Source: Flavobacteriales bacterium
Lineage (GTDB): Bacteria; Bacteroidota; Bacteroidia; Flavobacteriales_F; PHOS-HE28
DNA: 64,000 nt
Reading direction: 5' to 3'
Assembly: GCA_020635715.1 (NCBI GenBank)
Contig: JACJZG010000008.1
Coordinates: 92,908-156,907, forward strand
Each line of letters opens with the position of its first letter. Position 1 is the stretch's first letter. The position numbers and the translations under genes are program-made. The notes beneath the pieces are model-generated. The model ran no database searches. It worked only from the letters and a program-made list of their open reading frames with translations, and was not told the origin of the DNA. Positions 1 through 8,878 of this stretch are shown here, in pieces.

Positions 1-1
1 C

Positions 2-973
2 ATCACGCAGGTGGATCGCCCATGCGCCGAGGCGATCAAGGGTTTCGAGGACGTGAAGCCCATGGTGTGGGCCGGCATCTTCCCGGTGGATACCGACGAG
101 TACGAGGAGCTTCGTGATGCCATGGAGAAGCTCAAGCTCAACGATGCCAGCCTGACCTGGACACCCGAGGCCAGTGCGGCGCTTGGCTTCGGCTTCCGCT
201 GCGGCTTCCTGGGCCTGCTGCACATGGAGATCATCCAGGAACGCCTGGAGCGCGAGTTCAACATGACGGTGATCACCACCGTGCCAAACGTGGGCTACCA
301 GGTGACCACCACCAAGGGTGAGAAGATCGATGTGCATAACCCGAGCGAGCTCCCTGAAGTGGTGCACATCGAGAGCATCGAAGAGCCGTACATCAAAGCG
401 CAGATCATCACGAAGGCCGAGTACATCGGGGCGATCATGACGCTCTGTATCGAGAAGCGCGGGATCCTGATCGGCCAGAACTACCTGACCACCGATCGCG
501 TGGAGCTCACCTTCGAGCTGCCGCTGGGCGAGGTGGTCTTCGACTTCTTCGACAAGTTGAAGAGCATCAGCCGAGGGTACGCGAGCTTCGACTATCACCC
601 GGTGGGCAGCAAGGAGAGCGACCTCATCAAGTTGGATATCCTGCTCAACGGCGAGAAGGTGGATGCGCTGAGCGCCCTCATTCACCGTGATCACGCCCAT
701 GAGCTGGGCAAGAAGATGTGCAGCAAGTTGAAGGAACTGTTGCCGCGCCAGCAGTTCGACATCCCCATCCAGGCCGCCATCGGTGCCAAGATCGTGGCCC
801 GTGAAACGGTGAAGGCCCTGCGCAAGGACGTGACCGCCAAATGCTACGGCGGCGACATCAGCCGGAAGCGCAAGCTGCTGGAGAAGCAGAAGGAAGGGAA
901 GAAGCGCATGCGCCAGGTGGGTAGCGTGGAGATCCCGCAGCAGGCCTTCCTGGCCGTGCTGAAGCTGGATTAA
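2..973 (+). CDS. lepA: Elongation factor 4 (LepA), C-terminal part
   Basis: Ribosomal back-translocase GTPase, truncated at its 5' end by the window edge, so the GTP-binding domain is not visible. The reading frame is open from base 2. The visible part carries the family signatures PMVWAGIFPVD, LNDASLTW and GFGFRCGFLGLLHMEI of the elongation-factor domain III/G'' region, and ends with the LepA-specific basic tail (GGDISRKRKLLEKQKEGKKR, then VGSVEIPQQAFLAVLK). This tail distinguishes LepA from EF-G and EF-Tu. The true start lies upstream of the window. The product is cytoplasmic or membrane-associated and acts on ribosomes. It ends 6 nt before the convergent secreted nuclease-fold gene, and no clear terminator hairpin is seen between them. 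Confidence 0.97.
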   Translation: MTQVDRPCAEAIKGFEDVKPMVWAGIFPVDTDEYEELRDAMEKLKLNDASLTWTPEASAALGFGFRCGFLGLLHMEIIQERLEREFNMTVITTVPNVGYQVTTTKGEKIDVHNPSELPEVVHIESIEEPYIKAQIITKAEYIGAIMTLCIEKRGILIGQNYLTTDRVELTFELPLGEVVFDFFDKLKSISRGYASFDYHPVGSKESDLIKLDILLNGEKVDALSALIHRDHAHELGKKMCSKLKELLPRQQFDIPIQAAIGAKIVARETVKALRKDVTAKCYGGDISRKRKLLEKQKEGKKRMRQVGSVEIPQQAFLAVLKLD

Positions 974-979
974 GGTCCC

Positions 980-3187
980 TCAGGGCAGTTGCTCAGCGCG
1001 GGTGCTGGTCGGCACCGAACCACCAATGCCGAACAGGATCAGGTCCCGGTCGTTGCCCGCCCCGCTGTACTTCACCGAGCCATCACAGTTGAGGTCCTCC
1101 TCCAGGTAACCATCCACCACGTTGGTGGGTACCACGCCTCCGATCCGGGTAAGCACCCGATCGCGATCGTTGTCCAGTCCTGCGTAGCGCAACACCCCGT
1201 CGCGAAGTGCATTGCCGGCCCACAGGCGCACCGTGCCGTTCGAGATCACCCCGGGCTCCGTACCGTACAGTTCGGTGGCGGGATCGGTGAAGTCCACCGT
1301 CATGGTGCCGGATAGGGGCGCCAGCGGTGCTGCCGTCATCATACCCAGGTGGTTGCGATGGCGCACGGCCACATGCACGGGGGTCGGAATGGAGGGGAAG
1401 TGAAGGGCGGGCGACGCATCGGCAGCCACGACATCGCCATCGCGTTGAACAAGCCCCGCTGCCGTAGCCAGGACCACGGTGGGGTCCGCGGCCGAGCGCA
1501 GTTCCACCAGCACCCAATCAACGATGGCGTCAGGTCCGTTGAGGCTGAGCAACGGGACCTCGAGGGTCTCACCACCGGAACCGGCCCGCTCGAAACCGAT
1601 ACCGGTGTAGGGCTCGGCCGTTGGAATGAGGGTGCGGGTGCGCAGGCTGTCGTGCATGAGACCCGTGCCGGGAACGAAAGGCCCGTCGAGGAAGGCCCGG
1701 ACGACCAGGTCCATGCCGGCCATGGGCAGTGCAAGATCTGCGGTGATCGGCAGATGGTCGCTGGCCAGTGAGGTGTCATCCGGTTCCAACCCTGATGCGA
1801 TCAATGTCGACCCGCTCATGGAGGCCGTTCGTAGTGCGAAGGATCCCACGAGCTCCGCCACGGCATCGGTGTAGTAGAGGTGGTCGAGCATGCCGGAGGG
1901 ATAGGCGCTGTTGTTGTTCCGCCAGGTGTAGGCCATGCGCGCCTGGTTCTGGCGGCATGGCGCACGCTCCAGCCCGCTGCCATCCCAGTCCATGGGTCCG
2001 TCCGGCCCGTAGGTCGCGTTGTCCTGGATGTCCCCGGTCGCCAGCGTGATCAGCTGCCTTGCCCAGCCCACCGAGTTCAGGTCACCGGCGTAGACCATGG
2101 GTGTGCCGCTCGGCAGATCGATCACACCACCAGGCGCCCGCGCATCCTGCACGAACTGGACGTACGCATCGAGCTGTGCCTGCCGGGTGGCATCGGCCGT
2201 GCAGCAGTTGAGGTGGGCGGCGGTGAACAGCAGGTCGGTGGCATGGGTCGCCGGTAGGTCGATGAGCGCGGCGAACTGCCTGCTAAGCTGCGTCCATGTG
2301 GTCAGGATGGGCCAGCGCGAAGCGATCACCATGTCGAAATCGTCTTTCACCACCTGCCATCCGTCACCACCGATCGGGATCCAGGTGTCCAGCCGACTCT
2401 TCACTTGTGACGGAGTGCTTGTCACACATTCACTGAAGCCGAGGATGTCCGGTGCCAGTGCCGAAAGGATACGCTGGTAGGACCCTTGGAGCGCGGGGTC
2501 GGTGATGCCGTCGCCAAGCACGTTCCAAGCGGTGAGCCGCACCGCTTCCGGATCCATACGGGTGAGCGGGATGACCGGGGTGTTCGCCTGGAAGGCATCA
2601 TCGAAGGTATAGGCCAGGACGCTGCCTGCATCGGGCATGGCATCCCCGCCATCCGTTTCACGGAATAGCAACCTGATGGTGGAATCGGTGAACAGCAGGT
2701 TCGTTCCATCAGGCCGTGCGTTCCGGGCAATGGCGATCTCGAAGGCGGTGCTGGTGACCGTGGGAAGCGGGACGAGGTCCAAGGTGCTCCAGGATACGTT
2801 GGACGAAGCACCGAAGTACTCGGTGACCGTGCGTGTGTCAAAGCGGATCTGCAGCTCAGCGCCATAACCGCTCTGCACCGCAAGCCCCGTCGCAGCATTG
2901 TTGTCCCCGTCGATGTAAAGCCTGATACCATGGGGTGTGAGGTCGTCCAGCAGATCGGTCTCCGCACCAAGCTCCAGCTTGATGAAGAGGTGGTCCTGAT
3001 CGTTGGTGACCTGCATGGAGATCAGGTCCACACCGCTGGATGGGGCGTTCGCGTCGTTCCACGTGGTGAGCGTTCCATTCCAATCATCAAAGAGGCCATC
3101 CATGGTGATCGCGGCTCCCTGGGCACCGGCATACAGGGGGGCCAGGAAGAGGAGCACCATGTACACCGCAGAGTTGATCCTTCGCAT
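980..3187 (-). CDS. Secreted endonuclease/exonuclease/phosphatase-family protein with dockerin-like C-terminal repeats
   Basis: A 735-residue secreted protein. The chosen ATG (MRRINSAVYM) opens a signal peptide ending near YAGAQG; an upstream in-frame extension has no signal peptide and was rejected. Residues about 30-200 look like a CBM9/DOMON-type beta-sandwich (TMDGLFDDWNG). Residues about 220-490 are an endonuclease/exonuclease/phosphatase fold, with AWNVLGDG, a catalytic-type Glu in GFSEC, GDLNS and SDHLPIT. The last 85 residues hold two copies of a YxGxxNDRDxIL-IGG-PT unit, with an EF-hand-like DLNCDGSVKY between them. The substrate cannot be told: DNA, sphingomyelin or inositol phosphates are all hydrolysed by this fold. 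The C-terminal unit resembles dockerin or Ca-binding sorting tails in this phylum, but its role is inferred. Confidence 0.8.
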   Translation of the reverse strand: MRRINSAVYMVLLFLAPLYAGAQGAAITMDGLFDDWNGTLTTWNDANAPSSGVDLISMQVTNDQDHLFIKLELGAETDLLDDLTPHGIRLYIDGDNNAATGLAVQSGYGAELQIRFDTRTVTEYFGASSNVSWSTLDLVPLPTVTSTAFEIAIARNARPDGTNLLFTDSTIRLLFRETDGGDAMPDAGSVLAYTFDDAFQANTPVIPLTRMDPEAVRLTAWNVLGDGITDPALQGSYQRILSALAPDILGFSECVTSTPSQVKSRLDTWIPIGGDGWQVVKDDFDMVIASRWPILTTWTQLSRQFAALIDLPATHATDLLFTAAHLNCCTADATRQAQLDAYVQFVQDARAPGGVIDLPSGTPMVYAGDLNSVGWARQLITLATGDIQDNATYGPDGPMDWDGSGLERAPCRQNQARMAYTWRNNNSAYPSGMLDHLYYTDAVAELVGSFALRTASMSGSTLIASGLEPDDTSLASDHLPITADLALPMAGMDLVVRAFLDGPFVPGTGLMHDSLRTRTLIPTAEPYTGIGFERAGSGGETLEVPLLSLNGPDAIVDWVLVELRSAADPTVVLATAAGLVQRDGDVVAADASPALHFPSIPTPVHVAVRHRNHLGMMTAAPLAPLSGTMTVDFTDPATELYGTEPGVISNGTVRLWAGNALRDGVLRYAGLDNDRDRVLTRIGGVVPTNVVDGYLEEDLNCDGSVKYSGAGNDRDLILFGIGGSVPTSTRAEQLP

Positions 3188-3366
3188 GGGGGTGGAATGT
3201 TCGGCGAAGTTGGTTGTGCGGAAGGAGAACAAGCAAGCGCCCTCCCGAGCCAAGGTTCCACGGAAATGGGAATGCTTTTCCCCGCTCCGGGACTCGGTGG
3301 AGCGACTTTCCGTGTTCGATCGACCAGCGGCACGGAGATGGACGTGGCACCGCAAACACCAACCCC

Positions 3367-3531
3367 ATGAACAACCTGGTCAACATCATCATCGTGCTGC
3401 TCATCGTCGGCTGGCTCATCGGCTACATCGGGTTCGGCGCCATGGTCGGCAACTTGATCCACATCCTGCTCATCCTCGCCGTGGTCGCCATCGTCATCCG
3501 GCTCGTCTCTGGTGGTAAGGCGAAGTTGTGA
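3367..3531 (+). CDS. Small two-helix membrane protein (lmo0937/DUF5670-like)
   Basis: A 54-residue protein almost entirely made of two hydrophobic helices (IIIVLLIVGWLIGYIGFGAM and LIHILLILAVVAIVIRL) with a short basic tail GGKAKL. Its length and the GFGAMVGNLIHILLILAVV pattern match the short lmo0937-type (DUF5670) membrane proteins, which are common in Bacteroidota and often stress-linked. The internal ATG at 3367 was preferred because the in-frame upstream extension is arginine-rich, lacks hydrophobic character and would run into the promoter region shared with the divergent nuclease-fold gene. It lies 9 nt before the AsmA-like gene, so the two may be cotranscribed. Function unknown. Confidence 0.75.
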   Translation: MNNLVNIIIVLLIVGWLIGYIGFGAMVGNLIHILLILAVVAIVIRLVSGGKAKL

Positions 3532-3540
3532 GCCCCTTAC

Positions 3541-5151
3541 ATGAAGCCCATGATGCAGCGGCCCATGCCGCGCGTGCTCACAGTACTGGGCGTCGTCCTT
3601 GTCGTGGGCTGGGCCGCCTTCGAGGCGCTGAGCTCGTGGGCCGCCCACGAGGTGAGGGAGCGGTTGCACCATGCCGCCAATGCCTGCGGGGCACGCTGGG
3701 TTGATGCCGACAGCTGCATCATCCACATTGACCTCTGGTCCGGTGAGCTGCTCCTGACCGGCATGCGCTGGAGGCGGGGTGTGGTCCAACCCGACCACGG
3801 CATGTCGATCACGGGATACGTGGATACATTGGAGATCAGTGACGTCTCCTACAAAGCCCTTCTTTTTGATCGGAAGGTGCACGCCGCCGGCCTGTTCGTG
3901 CGTGTTAAGGATCTCATGGTCCAGCGCGGATCCGCCAGCACAGCCTCACCGAAGGAACGTTCAACCCGCTTCCAACATTTCGTGGTCGATGACCTCGACA
4001 TCCGCCTGCGCTCAACGAGCGTTCGGATGGAGGACTCGATCCGGATAGACCTCGACGACCTTGCGATGAACGGTATGGACCTCGCCCTTGACCTTCGGGA
4101 TACCACCTGGGACGCCGGGCGTTGTGAAGCGCACTTGTCGGCCCTTCGCATCGCTCCACTGGCCGACTCCATTCTGACCGTTGAACGGATGCTGCTAAGC
4201 GATGCTGCACAGCGATGCGAGCTGCACGGTCTGCGTTTCGGTCCCGATGATGTGGTGACGCCATCCACGGCACTGGCGCTGGAGCGGGATGTCGTGAGCG
4301 GTCACTTCGAGCGGATCACGGTGGAAGGCATTGACCCGAACACCCTGATGCGGGGCGTGTTGCACGCGCGATCCATCCACATCGGGCCCGCTGACCTGGA
4401 GGTGGCGCGGGACAAGTCCCGTCCCGATCCGTCCTTCCGCCATAAGCCGCTCCCAGCGCGGCTGCTGCGTCTTTTGACGCCCGGTGCGGGCTGCGATTCG
4501 TTGATCGTCGAGCGGATGAGCGTGCATTACCATGAACAGGTCGATCCGGCGCGCGGTTTCGCGTTCATTCCGTTCGACAGCATCCATGGGGTGTTGACCA
4601 GCGTCCAGCACCAACGGATGGATACGCTGCGTGTACTGGCAGCCGGCATGGTCTTCGGCCGCACCCCGTTGACCTTGGATCTGCGCGCAGCCATCGGCGA
4701 CAGCACGGATCGGATGCGCGTGGAGGCCCATGTCGGTCGGCTTTCCTTCCCGACCTTGAACCGGGTGTTGCCCCCACTGACCGGGCTGGCCACGCCCGAA
4801 GGAAGGCTCGATACGTTGATCATGCGGATGGGTGGTGGGGATCGTTCGGCGAGCGCCAGTTGCTGGATGCGCTATGATGGCCTCAAGGTCGAGGTCCGTC
4901 CTTCCCGCCGTGAACAGGATCCAGCCCTGTTCGATCCCGTTTTCGACGCCCTGCTCAATGCGATCGTGAAGCGGGAGCGGAAAGGTCATCGCAAGGATGA
5001 CGGGTGGACGAACTACACCGTTGAACGTCGCAGGGACCGGGCCGTCTTCAACTACCTCTGGGCCGGTGTGCGGGAAGGGGCGAAGGCCAGCATGTTGCCC
5101 GGCGTGGTCCTGAACGCCACTTCGAACAAGTCGCGCTCCCGTGGTAAATGA
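3541..5151 (+). CDS. Envelope protein, AsmA-like, function unknown
   Basis: A 536-residue protein with one N-terminal membrane helix (VLTVLGVVLVVGWAAFEAL, residues about 12-30) followed by a long soluble part rich in alternating hydrophobic strands and short LDDL/DDLDIRL-type motifs. The DUF748/AsmA-like architecture (N-terminal anchor, periplasmic beta-rich repeats such as VVDDLDIRLRST and IRIDLDDLAMNGMDL) suggests a periplasmic bridge or lipid-transport related protein, but no catalytic motif is visible and the assignment rests on shape alone. The start ATGAAGCCC lies 9 nt after the small membrane protein. Its 3' end overlaps by 11 nt the earliest possible start of the following DUF4421 gene. 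Confidence 0.65.
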   Translation: MKPMMQRPMPRVLTVLGVVLVVGWAAFEALSSWAAHEVRERLHHAANACGARWVDADSCIIHIDLWSGELLLTGMRWRRGVVQPDHGMSITGYVDTLEISDVSYKALLFDRKVHAAGLFVRVKDLMVQRGSASTASPKERSTRFQHFVVDDLDIRLRSTSVRMEDSIRIDLDDLAMNGMDLALDLRDTTWDAGRCEAHLSALRIAPLADSILTVERMLLSDAAQRCELHGLRFGPDDVVTPSTALALERDVVSGHFERITVEGIDPNTLMRGVLHARSIHIGPADLEVARDKSRPDPSFRHKPLPARLLRLLTPGAGCDSLIVERMSVHYHEQVDPARGFAFIPFDSIHGVLTSVQHQRMDTLRVLAAGMVFGRTPLTLDLRAAIGDSTDRMRVEAHVGRLSFPTLNRVLPPLTGLATPEGRLDTLIMRMGGGDRSASASCWMRYDGLKVEVRPSRREQDPALFDPVFDALLNAIVKRERKGHRKDDGWTNYTVERRRDRAVFNYLWAGVREGAKASMLPGVVLNATSNKSRSRGK

Positions 5152-6322
5152 GTTCGTTCAGGCACCACCGCGACCCCCCGAGAGGTCGCGCGACCGGCTG
5201 CTCCGGAACTCCGGCACCTCAGGGGAGGCGGAGTGTTTGGCCTGTTCATCGGCCGGGGACGGCCTTCGCCGCGTCGTCGTTATGCTGTTGCTGGTGCTTG
5301 GCAGCGCCTACGGCAGCAAGGCACAACAGGACACCAACTACGTGAAGGACTATTCCCGCCGGATCACTTACAGGACCTATCTGAGCCACAAGTTCAACAG
5401 CCTCCAGGTGCATTCGAGCGCTCCCGGGGAGGACCTGCGCTACCGCCCGAACGGTCGGGTCAATTTCGGGGTCGGTGCCAGTCTGCGCAAATTCACCTTG
5501 AACATCGGTGTGCCCATTCCGTTCCTGAACGACGACAATGACCGGAAAGGACGGACCCGATACCTGGATGCCCAGGCCAATATCTATGGCACCAAGCAGG
5601 CGAGCAACCTCTTCCTTCAGGTTTTCAAGGGTTATCACATCACCAGTCACTCCAAGGCGATGCTCGGGTGGGACGGTTCAACCGCCTTCCCATACAGACG
5701 CGACCTGCTGCAATACAACATCGGCCTCAGTTCCTTGCGCATCCTCAACCACAGTCGGTTCAGCTACCGCGCAGGATTCAACCAGGACGCCATCCAACTC
5801 CGCTCCCAAGGCACCTGGCTCATCGGTGGCTACCTCACCGCCTATGTGGTCCGGGCCGATTCCTCCTTGATCCCAGGACGCCTGCGCGATCAGTTCCCGG
5901 CAACGGCCGATGTCAGGAGCGCCTCTTATTTCGACCTCGGTCCGATGGTGGGTTACGCCTACACCCACGTGATGGGCAGGATGTGGTTCGCCACGGTGAG
6001 CGGTGCGGTCGGTGCTGGGGGCAGCGTTCAGGTGGCGCGGCATGAAGGGCCTATTGATGCGCACACGGAAAGTCACGCCGGGGTCGGGTGGCACAGCCAG
6101 TTCCGGGTCGCGCTGGGATACAATACTTCCAGGCGATACATCGGTGCGCTCTTCAGCCAGGAGCACATCGGCTACCTGCAACGGGCAGGGGAGCGCTTCA
6201 CCTGGGATGTCGGGGTGGTGCGTGTGGTCTTTGCCCTGCGCTTCCGGGAGCGCCCCGCCTCGGTGGAACGGGGAACGCGCTGGCTTCAGCGCAAGAAGAA
6301 CGAAGTGCTTCCCGCTCCGTGA
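5141..6322 (+). CDS. DUF4421 family outer-membrane-type protein
   Basis: The sequence resembles the Bacteroidota DUF4421 family: after the signal region come NYVKDYSRRITYRTYLSHKF, YRPNGRVNFGVGASLRKF and repeated aromatic beta-strands, with YIGALFSQEHIGYLQ near the end. This suggests an outer-membrane barrel. The start is uncertain. The longest frame begins at GTG 5141 and overlaps the previous gene by 11 nt, giving 393 residues, but it places about 45 residues before the hydrophobic signal (VVVMLLLVLGSAYGSKAQ). A TTG at 5237 with GGGGAGG just upstream, or the ATG at 5282, would give a more normal signal peptide. The gene lies downstream of the AsmA-like gene on the same strand, probably in one transcript. 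Function unknown. Confidence 0.75.
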   Translation: MVNEFVQAPPRPPERSRDRLLRNSGTSGEAECLACSSAGDGLRRVVVMLLLVLGSAYGSKAQQDTNYVKDYSRRITYRTYLSHKFNSLQVHSSAPGEDLRYRPNGRVNFGVGASLRKFTLNIGVPIPFLNDDNDRKGRTRYLDAQANIYGTKQASNLFLQVFKGYHITSHSKAMLGWDGSTAFPYRRDLLQYNIGLSSLRILNHSRFSYRAGFNQDAIQLRSQGTWLIGGYLTAYVVRADSSLIPGRLRDQFPATADVRSASYFDLGPMVGYAYTHVMGRMWFATVSGAVGAGGSVQVARHEGPIDAHTESHAGVGWHSQFRVALGYNTSRRYIGALFSQEHIGYLQRAGERFTWDVGVVRVVFALRFRERPASVERGTRWLQRKKNEVLPAP

Positions 6323-6500
6323 TCGAGGTGCCTCTTCCACATGAACGGGTGGATGCGCCCCGTGGAGAAGGGCTCAAGCCGCAGGAAGGATGACCCGCAT
6401 GTGTTCGGAACCGCTAGAGGGAAGCGGCTTCGGGCGCTTTTTGACCAGGCCTGGGGCGATCGGTACCGGTATTGGACGGACTTGTTCAAACAACAATGAC

Positions 6501-6953
6501 ATGAGAACCTACCTGATCAACGCCGCCGTGCTCGGCGCATTCCTGTCCTTCACCGCGTGCAGCGACGCGCCCAACAATGCCGACAAGATGGAACAGAAGG
6601 TCGACAAGGCCATGGATGACCTGCGCGCCGGCAAGGAGGAGATGAGCAGTGAACTGCGCGACCTGCGCGAGAAGCTGGTCGTGGAACATGCGCGTGCCGA
6701 GGAACGCCTCAAGGACCCCGACCTGACCGCAGAGGAGCGGTCCGAGTGGGAAGCCTACAAGGCGGATGTCCAGATGCAACTGGACCGTGTGGACGGCAAC
6801 TTGAACGATGTGGGATCAGCCACCAACGAGATGTGGGATGACGTGAAGGCCGGCACGCGCCGCACGGTGGATGACATTGGTGATTGGTTCGACCGCCAGG
6901 CCGAGAAGATCGACCGGAAGACCGACGCCGACAAGGATATGGACGGACATTGA
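6501..6953 (+). CDS. Lipoprotein, coiled-coil, function unknown
   Basis: A 150-residue lipoprotein. The internal ATG at 6501 was chosen because it immediately precedes a typical type II signal peptide (MRTYLINAAVLGAFLSFTAC, lipobox SFTA-C at residue 20). The upstream in-frame extension has no such feature. The mature part is highly charged and helical (MEQKVDKAMDDLRAGKEEM, LREKLVVEHARAEERL), consistent with a periplasm-facing coiled coil. The end is acidic (DADKDMDGH). It shares the leader CAAACAAC close to the start with the next lipoprotein gene at 7211. A tandem hairpin region follows the stop. No enzyme motif is visible. Confidence 0.75.
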   Translation: MRTYLINAAVLGAFLSFTACSDAPNNADKMEQKVDKAMDDLRAGKEEMSSELRDLREKLVVEHARAEERLKDPDLTAEERSEWEAYKADVQMQLDRVDGNLNDVGSATNEMWDDVKAGTRRTVDDIGDWFDRQAEKIDRKTDADKDMDGH

Positions 6954-6965
6954 TGTGGTGGTGGT

Positions 6966-7022
6966 GTCCTGCTCCACGAGCGGGACAATTGGTGGCGGGC
7001 CGTGCGCATCAGCGTGCGGCCC
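6966..7022 (+). terminator. Tandem hairpins after the lipoprotein gene
   Basis: Just past the stop at 6953, GTCCTGCTC (6966-6974) can pair with GAGCGGGAC (6978-6986) across a 3-nt loop with one G-T pair. A second hairpin has GGGCCG (6997-7002) pairing with CGGCCC (7017-7022). Neither is followed by a clean T-run, so this may be a weak terminator or an mRNA 3' stabiliser. The remainder of 7023-7210 shows no gene or other structure that I can support. Confidence 0.4.
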
Positions 7023-7210
7023 GTTCCATTCCGATCTCCGGCTCCTGGCAGCATCGTTGATCATGGGACCTGTGATCATCGTGCCCATCGCACGCCTACC
7101 CCGGTAGGGGATTCCTCGATCTGGGGCGGCCATGCCCCGACCGGCATCCACCAGCGTGCTCGGACCGCTTCGGCACCATTTCCGCTACGGCCTGTGCAAA
7201 CAACTGAACC

Positions 7211-8086
7211 ATGCAGACCCAACGCACATCACTTCGTATTGCCGGTGCGGCCGCCATGGCCTGCCTTGCAATGGTCGCCTGCCAGCGTGGTCCGAGCGAG
7301 AACGAAAAAGCCGCGCTCGCCGAGAACGCCCGACTGAAGACCGAGGTACAGAGCCGTGACTCCCTCATTGAGGATATGACGCGCTCCTTCGGGGACATCG
7401 AACAGAACCTGGCCATCATCGAGGACCGGGAGAAGTTGCTTCCCCCCGGTGAGGAGAGCCTGACCGTGGACCAACGCGAACGGATCATGCGGGATATCCA
7501 GTTGATGAACTCGCTGATGCAGGAGAGCCGCGATCAAGTGGCGGAGCTCACCAAGAAGCTCGACCGTTCGCGCGTCGATTCCGGATCGCTGCGGAAGAAG
7601 TTGAAGGCCCTGGACGCCGAGCTCGCCCACCGCGATTCCGCCATCACCGTGATGAAGGAGGAGCTGCTGGCGAAGGACTTCAAGATCGAAGAGGTGAACC
7701 AGCGACTGAACGCCTTTGAGCTGGAGATGGCACGTAGGGAGGCCACCATCGAACAGTTGGGCAACGAGATGCATACCGCTTACTATGCCGTGGGTTCCGT
7801 GAAGGAGCTGGAAGAGAACGGCGTGGTAAAGCGCGATGGTGGTCTGCTGGGGATCGGCCGGTCCAGCGCCTTGAACGAGGCCGTTTCAAGCAACAAGCTG
7901 AGCACCATCGACACCCGCAACACCGAGCGTATCCCGCTCTCCGGCAAGAAGGTGGAACTGGTCACGGAGCATCCGGCCGGCTCTTACGAGATCGTCAAGG
8001 AGAAGGACGAACTGGCCTACCTGAAGATCAAGGACCCCGATGCGTTCTGGCGCCTGAGCCATTACCTGGTGGCCGAGGTGCGTTAA
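7211..8086 (+). CDS. Lipoprotein with long coiled coil, function unknown
   Basis: A 291-residue lipoprotein. The signal peptide MQTQRTSLRIAGAAAMACLA ends in a lipobox (LAMVA-C24). Residues about 30-195 are a continuous heptad-rich coiled coil (SENEKAALAENARLKTEV, ESRDQVAELTKKLDRSR, LRKKLKALDAELAHRDSAI). The last 95 residues form a compact domain containing YYAVGSVKELEENGVV, LLGIGRS and FWRLSHYLVAEVR, a pattern met in Bacteroidota proteins of unknown function with an SH3-like C-terminal part. No enzymatic residues are evident. A structural or signalling role at the membrane is inference only. A strong terminator hairpin follows at 8103. Confidence 0.75.
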   Translation: MQTQRTSLRIAGAAAMACLAMVACQRGPSENEKAALAENARLKTEVQSRDSLIEDMTRSFGDIEQNLAIIEDREKLLPPGEESLTVDQRERIMRDIQLMNSLMQESRDQVAELTKKLDRSRVDSGSLRKKLKALDAELAHRDSAITVMKEELLAKDFKIEEVNQRLNAFELEMARREATIEQLGNEMHTAYYAVGSVKELEENGVVKRDGGLLGIGRSSALNEAVSSNKLSTIDTRNTERIPLSGKKVELVTEHPAGSYEIVKEKDELAYLKIKDPDAFWRLSHYLVAEVR

Positions 8087-8102
8087 TGCCCTCGACATCC
8101 GT

Positions 8103-8136
8103 GGAAGAAGCCGTTCCGGGAGGGACGGCTTCTTCC
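8103..8136 (+). terminator. Strong hairpin terminator
   Basis: A perfect 12-bp stem, GGAAGAAGCCGT (8103-8114) against ACGGCTTCTTCC (8125-8136), with a 10-nt loop, lies 16 nt after the stop of the coiled-coil lipoprotein gene. The stem is symmetrical, so it could act on either strand, but the upstream gene is on the plus strand. Confidence 0.75.
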
Positions 8137-8201
8137 GTTCCGGCCCGTCCGTAGCTGCGATCGGCACAGTGCTGGCCGTGCATTCCACATAGCTGAAGAT
8201 C

Positions 8202-8729
8202 ATGGAACGCCCCTGGGAAATGCAACGAGAGCGCCGCGCACGGTCACAGAACGTGATCAACGAGATCCACTTCACGCACGACCGTATGTCGCGGTTGCTG
8301 CGAGCGATGATGTCGCGTGAAACGAAGGGTGCCCTCGGTGATCTCATCAACGTGCAGTACGGGCATCACTTGATGGCGCTGCGTGGCATCGTGTCGCTGG
8401 CCCTGGACCTGGGCATGCCGCCCGGTCCATGCGTATGTGCCGAGAGCGCTGCTCTGGTGGAGGCTGTGTACACAGCGGACCGTGCGCCGCGGGCGGATGT
8501 GAACCGCAGCCTGCGGATCATGGAGCGCCTGCTGGATGTGCATCGGTACATCATCGGATCATGGAACCGCCTGGCGGAAGAGTTGAAGCAGGATGCCCAC
8601 GACGTCGCGTTGTACAGAACGGCGATCAAGCACCAGACCCGGGAGGCGGAACAGCATCGTGCCCTGGTCCGTGCGATCGCCGGGCTCCAGGGCGGCTCAC
8701 CTGAGAACGGGGCCATGCGCTCGGCCTGA
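8202..8729 (+). CDS. Ferritin-like helical protein (DUF892/DUF2383-like), tentative
   Basis: A 175-residue, all-helical soluble protein. The sequence contains amphipathic helices with spaced His and Glu (INEIHFTHDRMSRLLRAMM, YGHHLMALRGIVSLALDLG, LDVHRYIIGSWNRLAEEL, HQTREAEQHRALVRAIAGL). Four-helix bundles with this spacing occur in ferritin-like stress proteins such as the YciE/YciF or DUF2383 types, but I do not see a clear E-x2-H di-iron set, so the family call is weak. No signal peptide is present. It stands alone between a strong terminator upstream and about 150 nt without a gene downstream. Confidence 0.55.
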   Translation: MERPWEMQRERRARSQNVINEIHFTHDRMSRLLRAMMSRETKGALGDLINVQYGHHLMALRGIVSLALDLGMPPGPCVCAESAALVEAVYTADRAPRADVNRSLRIMERLLDVHRYIIGSWNRLAEELKQDAHDVALYRTAIKHQTREAEQHRALVRAIAGLQGGSPENGAMRSA

Positions 8730-8878
8730 TGGGGTGCATTGGCGTCGCCGGTGTGGAGCGTTCGCCCCGTGCGGGGAGGGGAGACCAACGGACAGCTCGT
8801 GAAGGGCAGCGTCGTTCCTGCGTTCACCGCTTGTTGGCATGCGTATGGAATGATCAGTTGTGAACCAAACCCGAAGAC

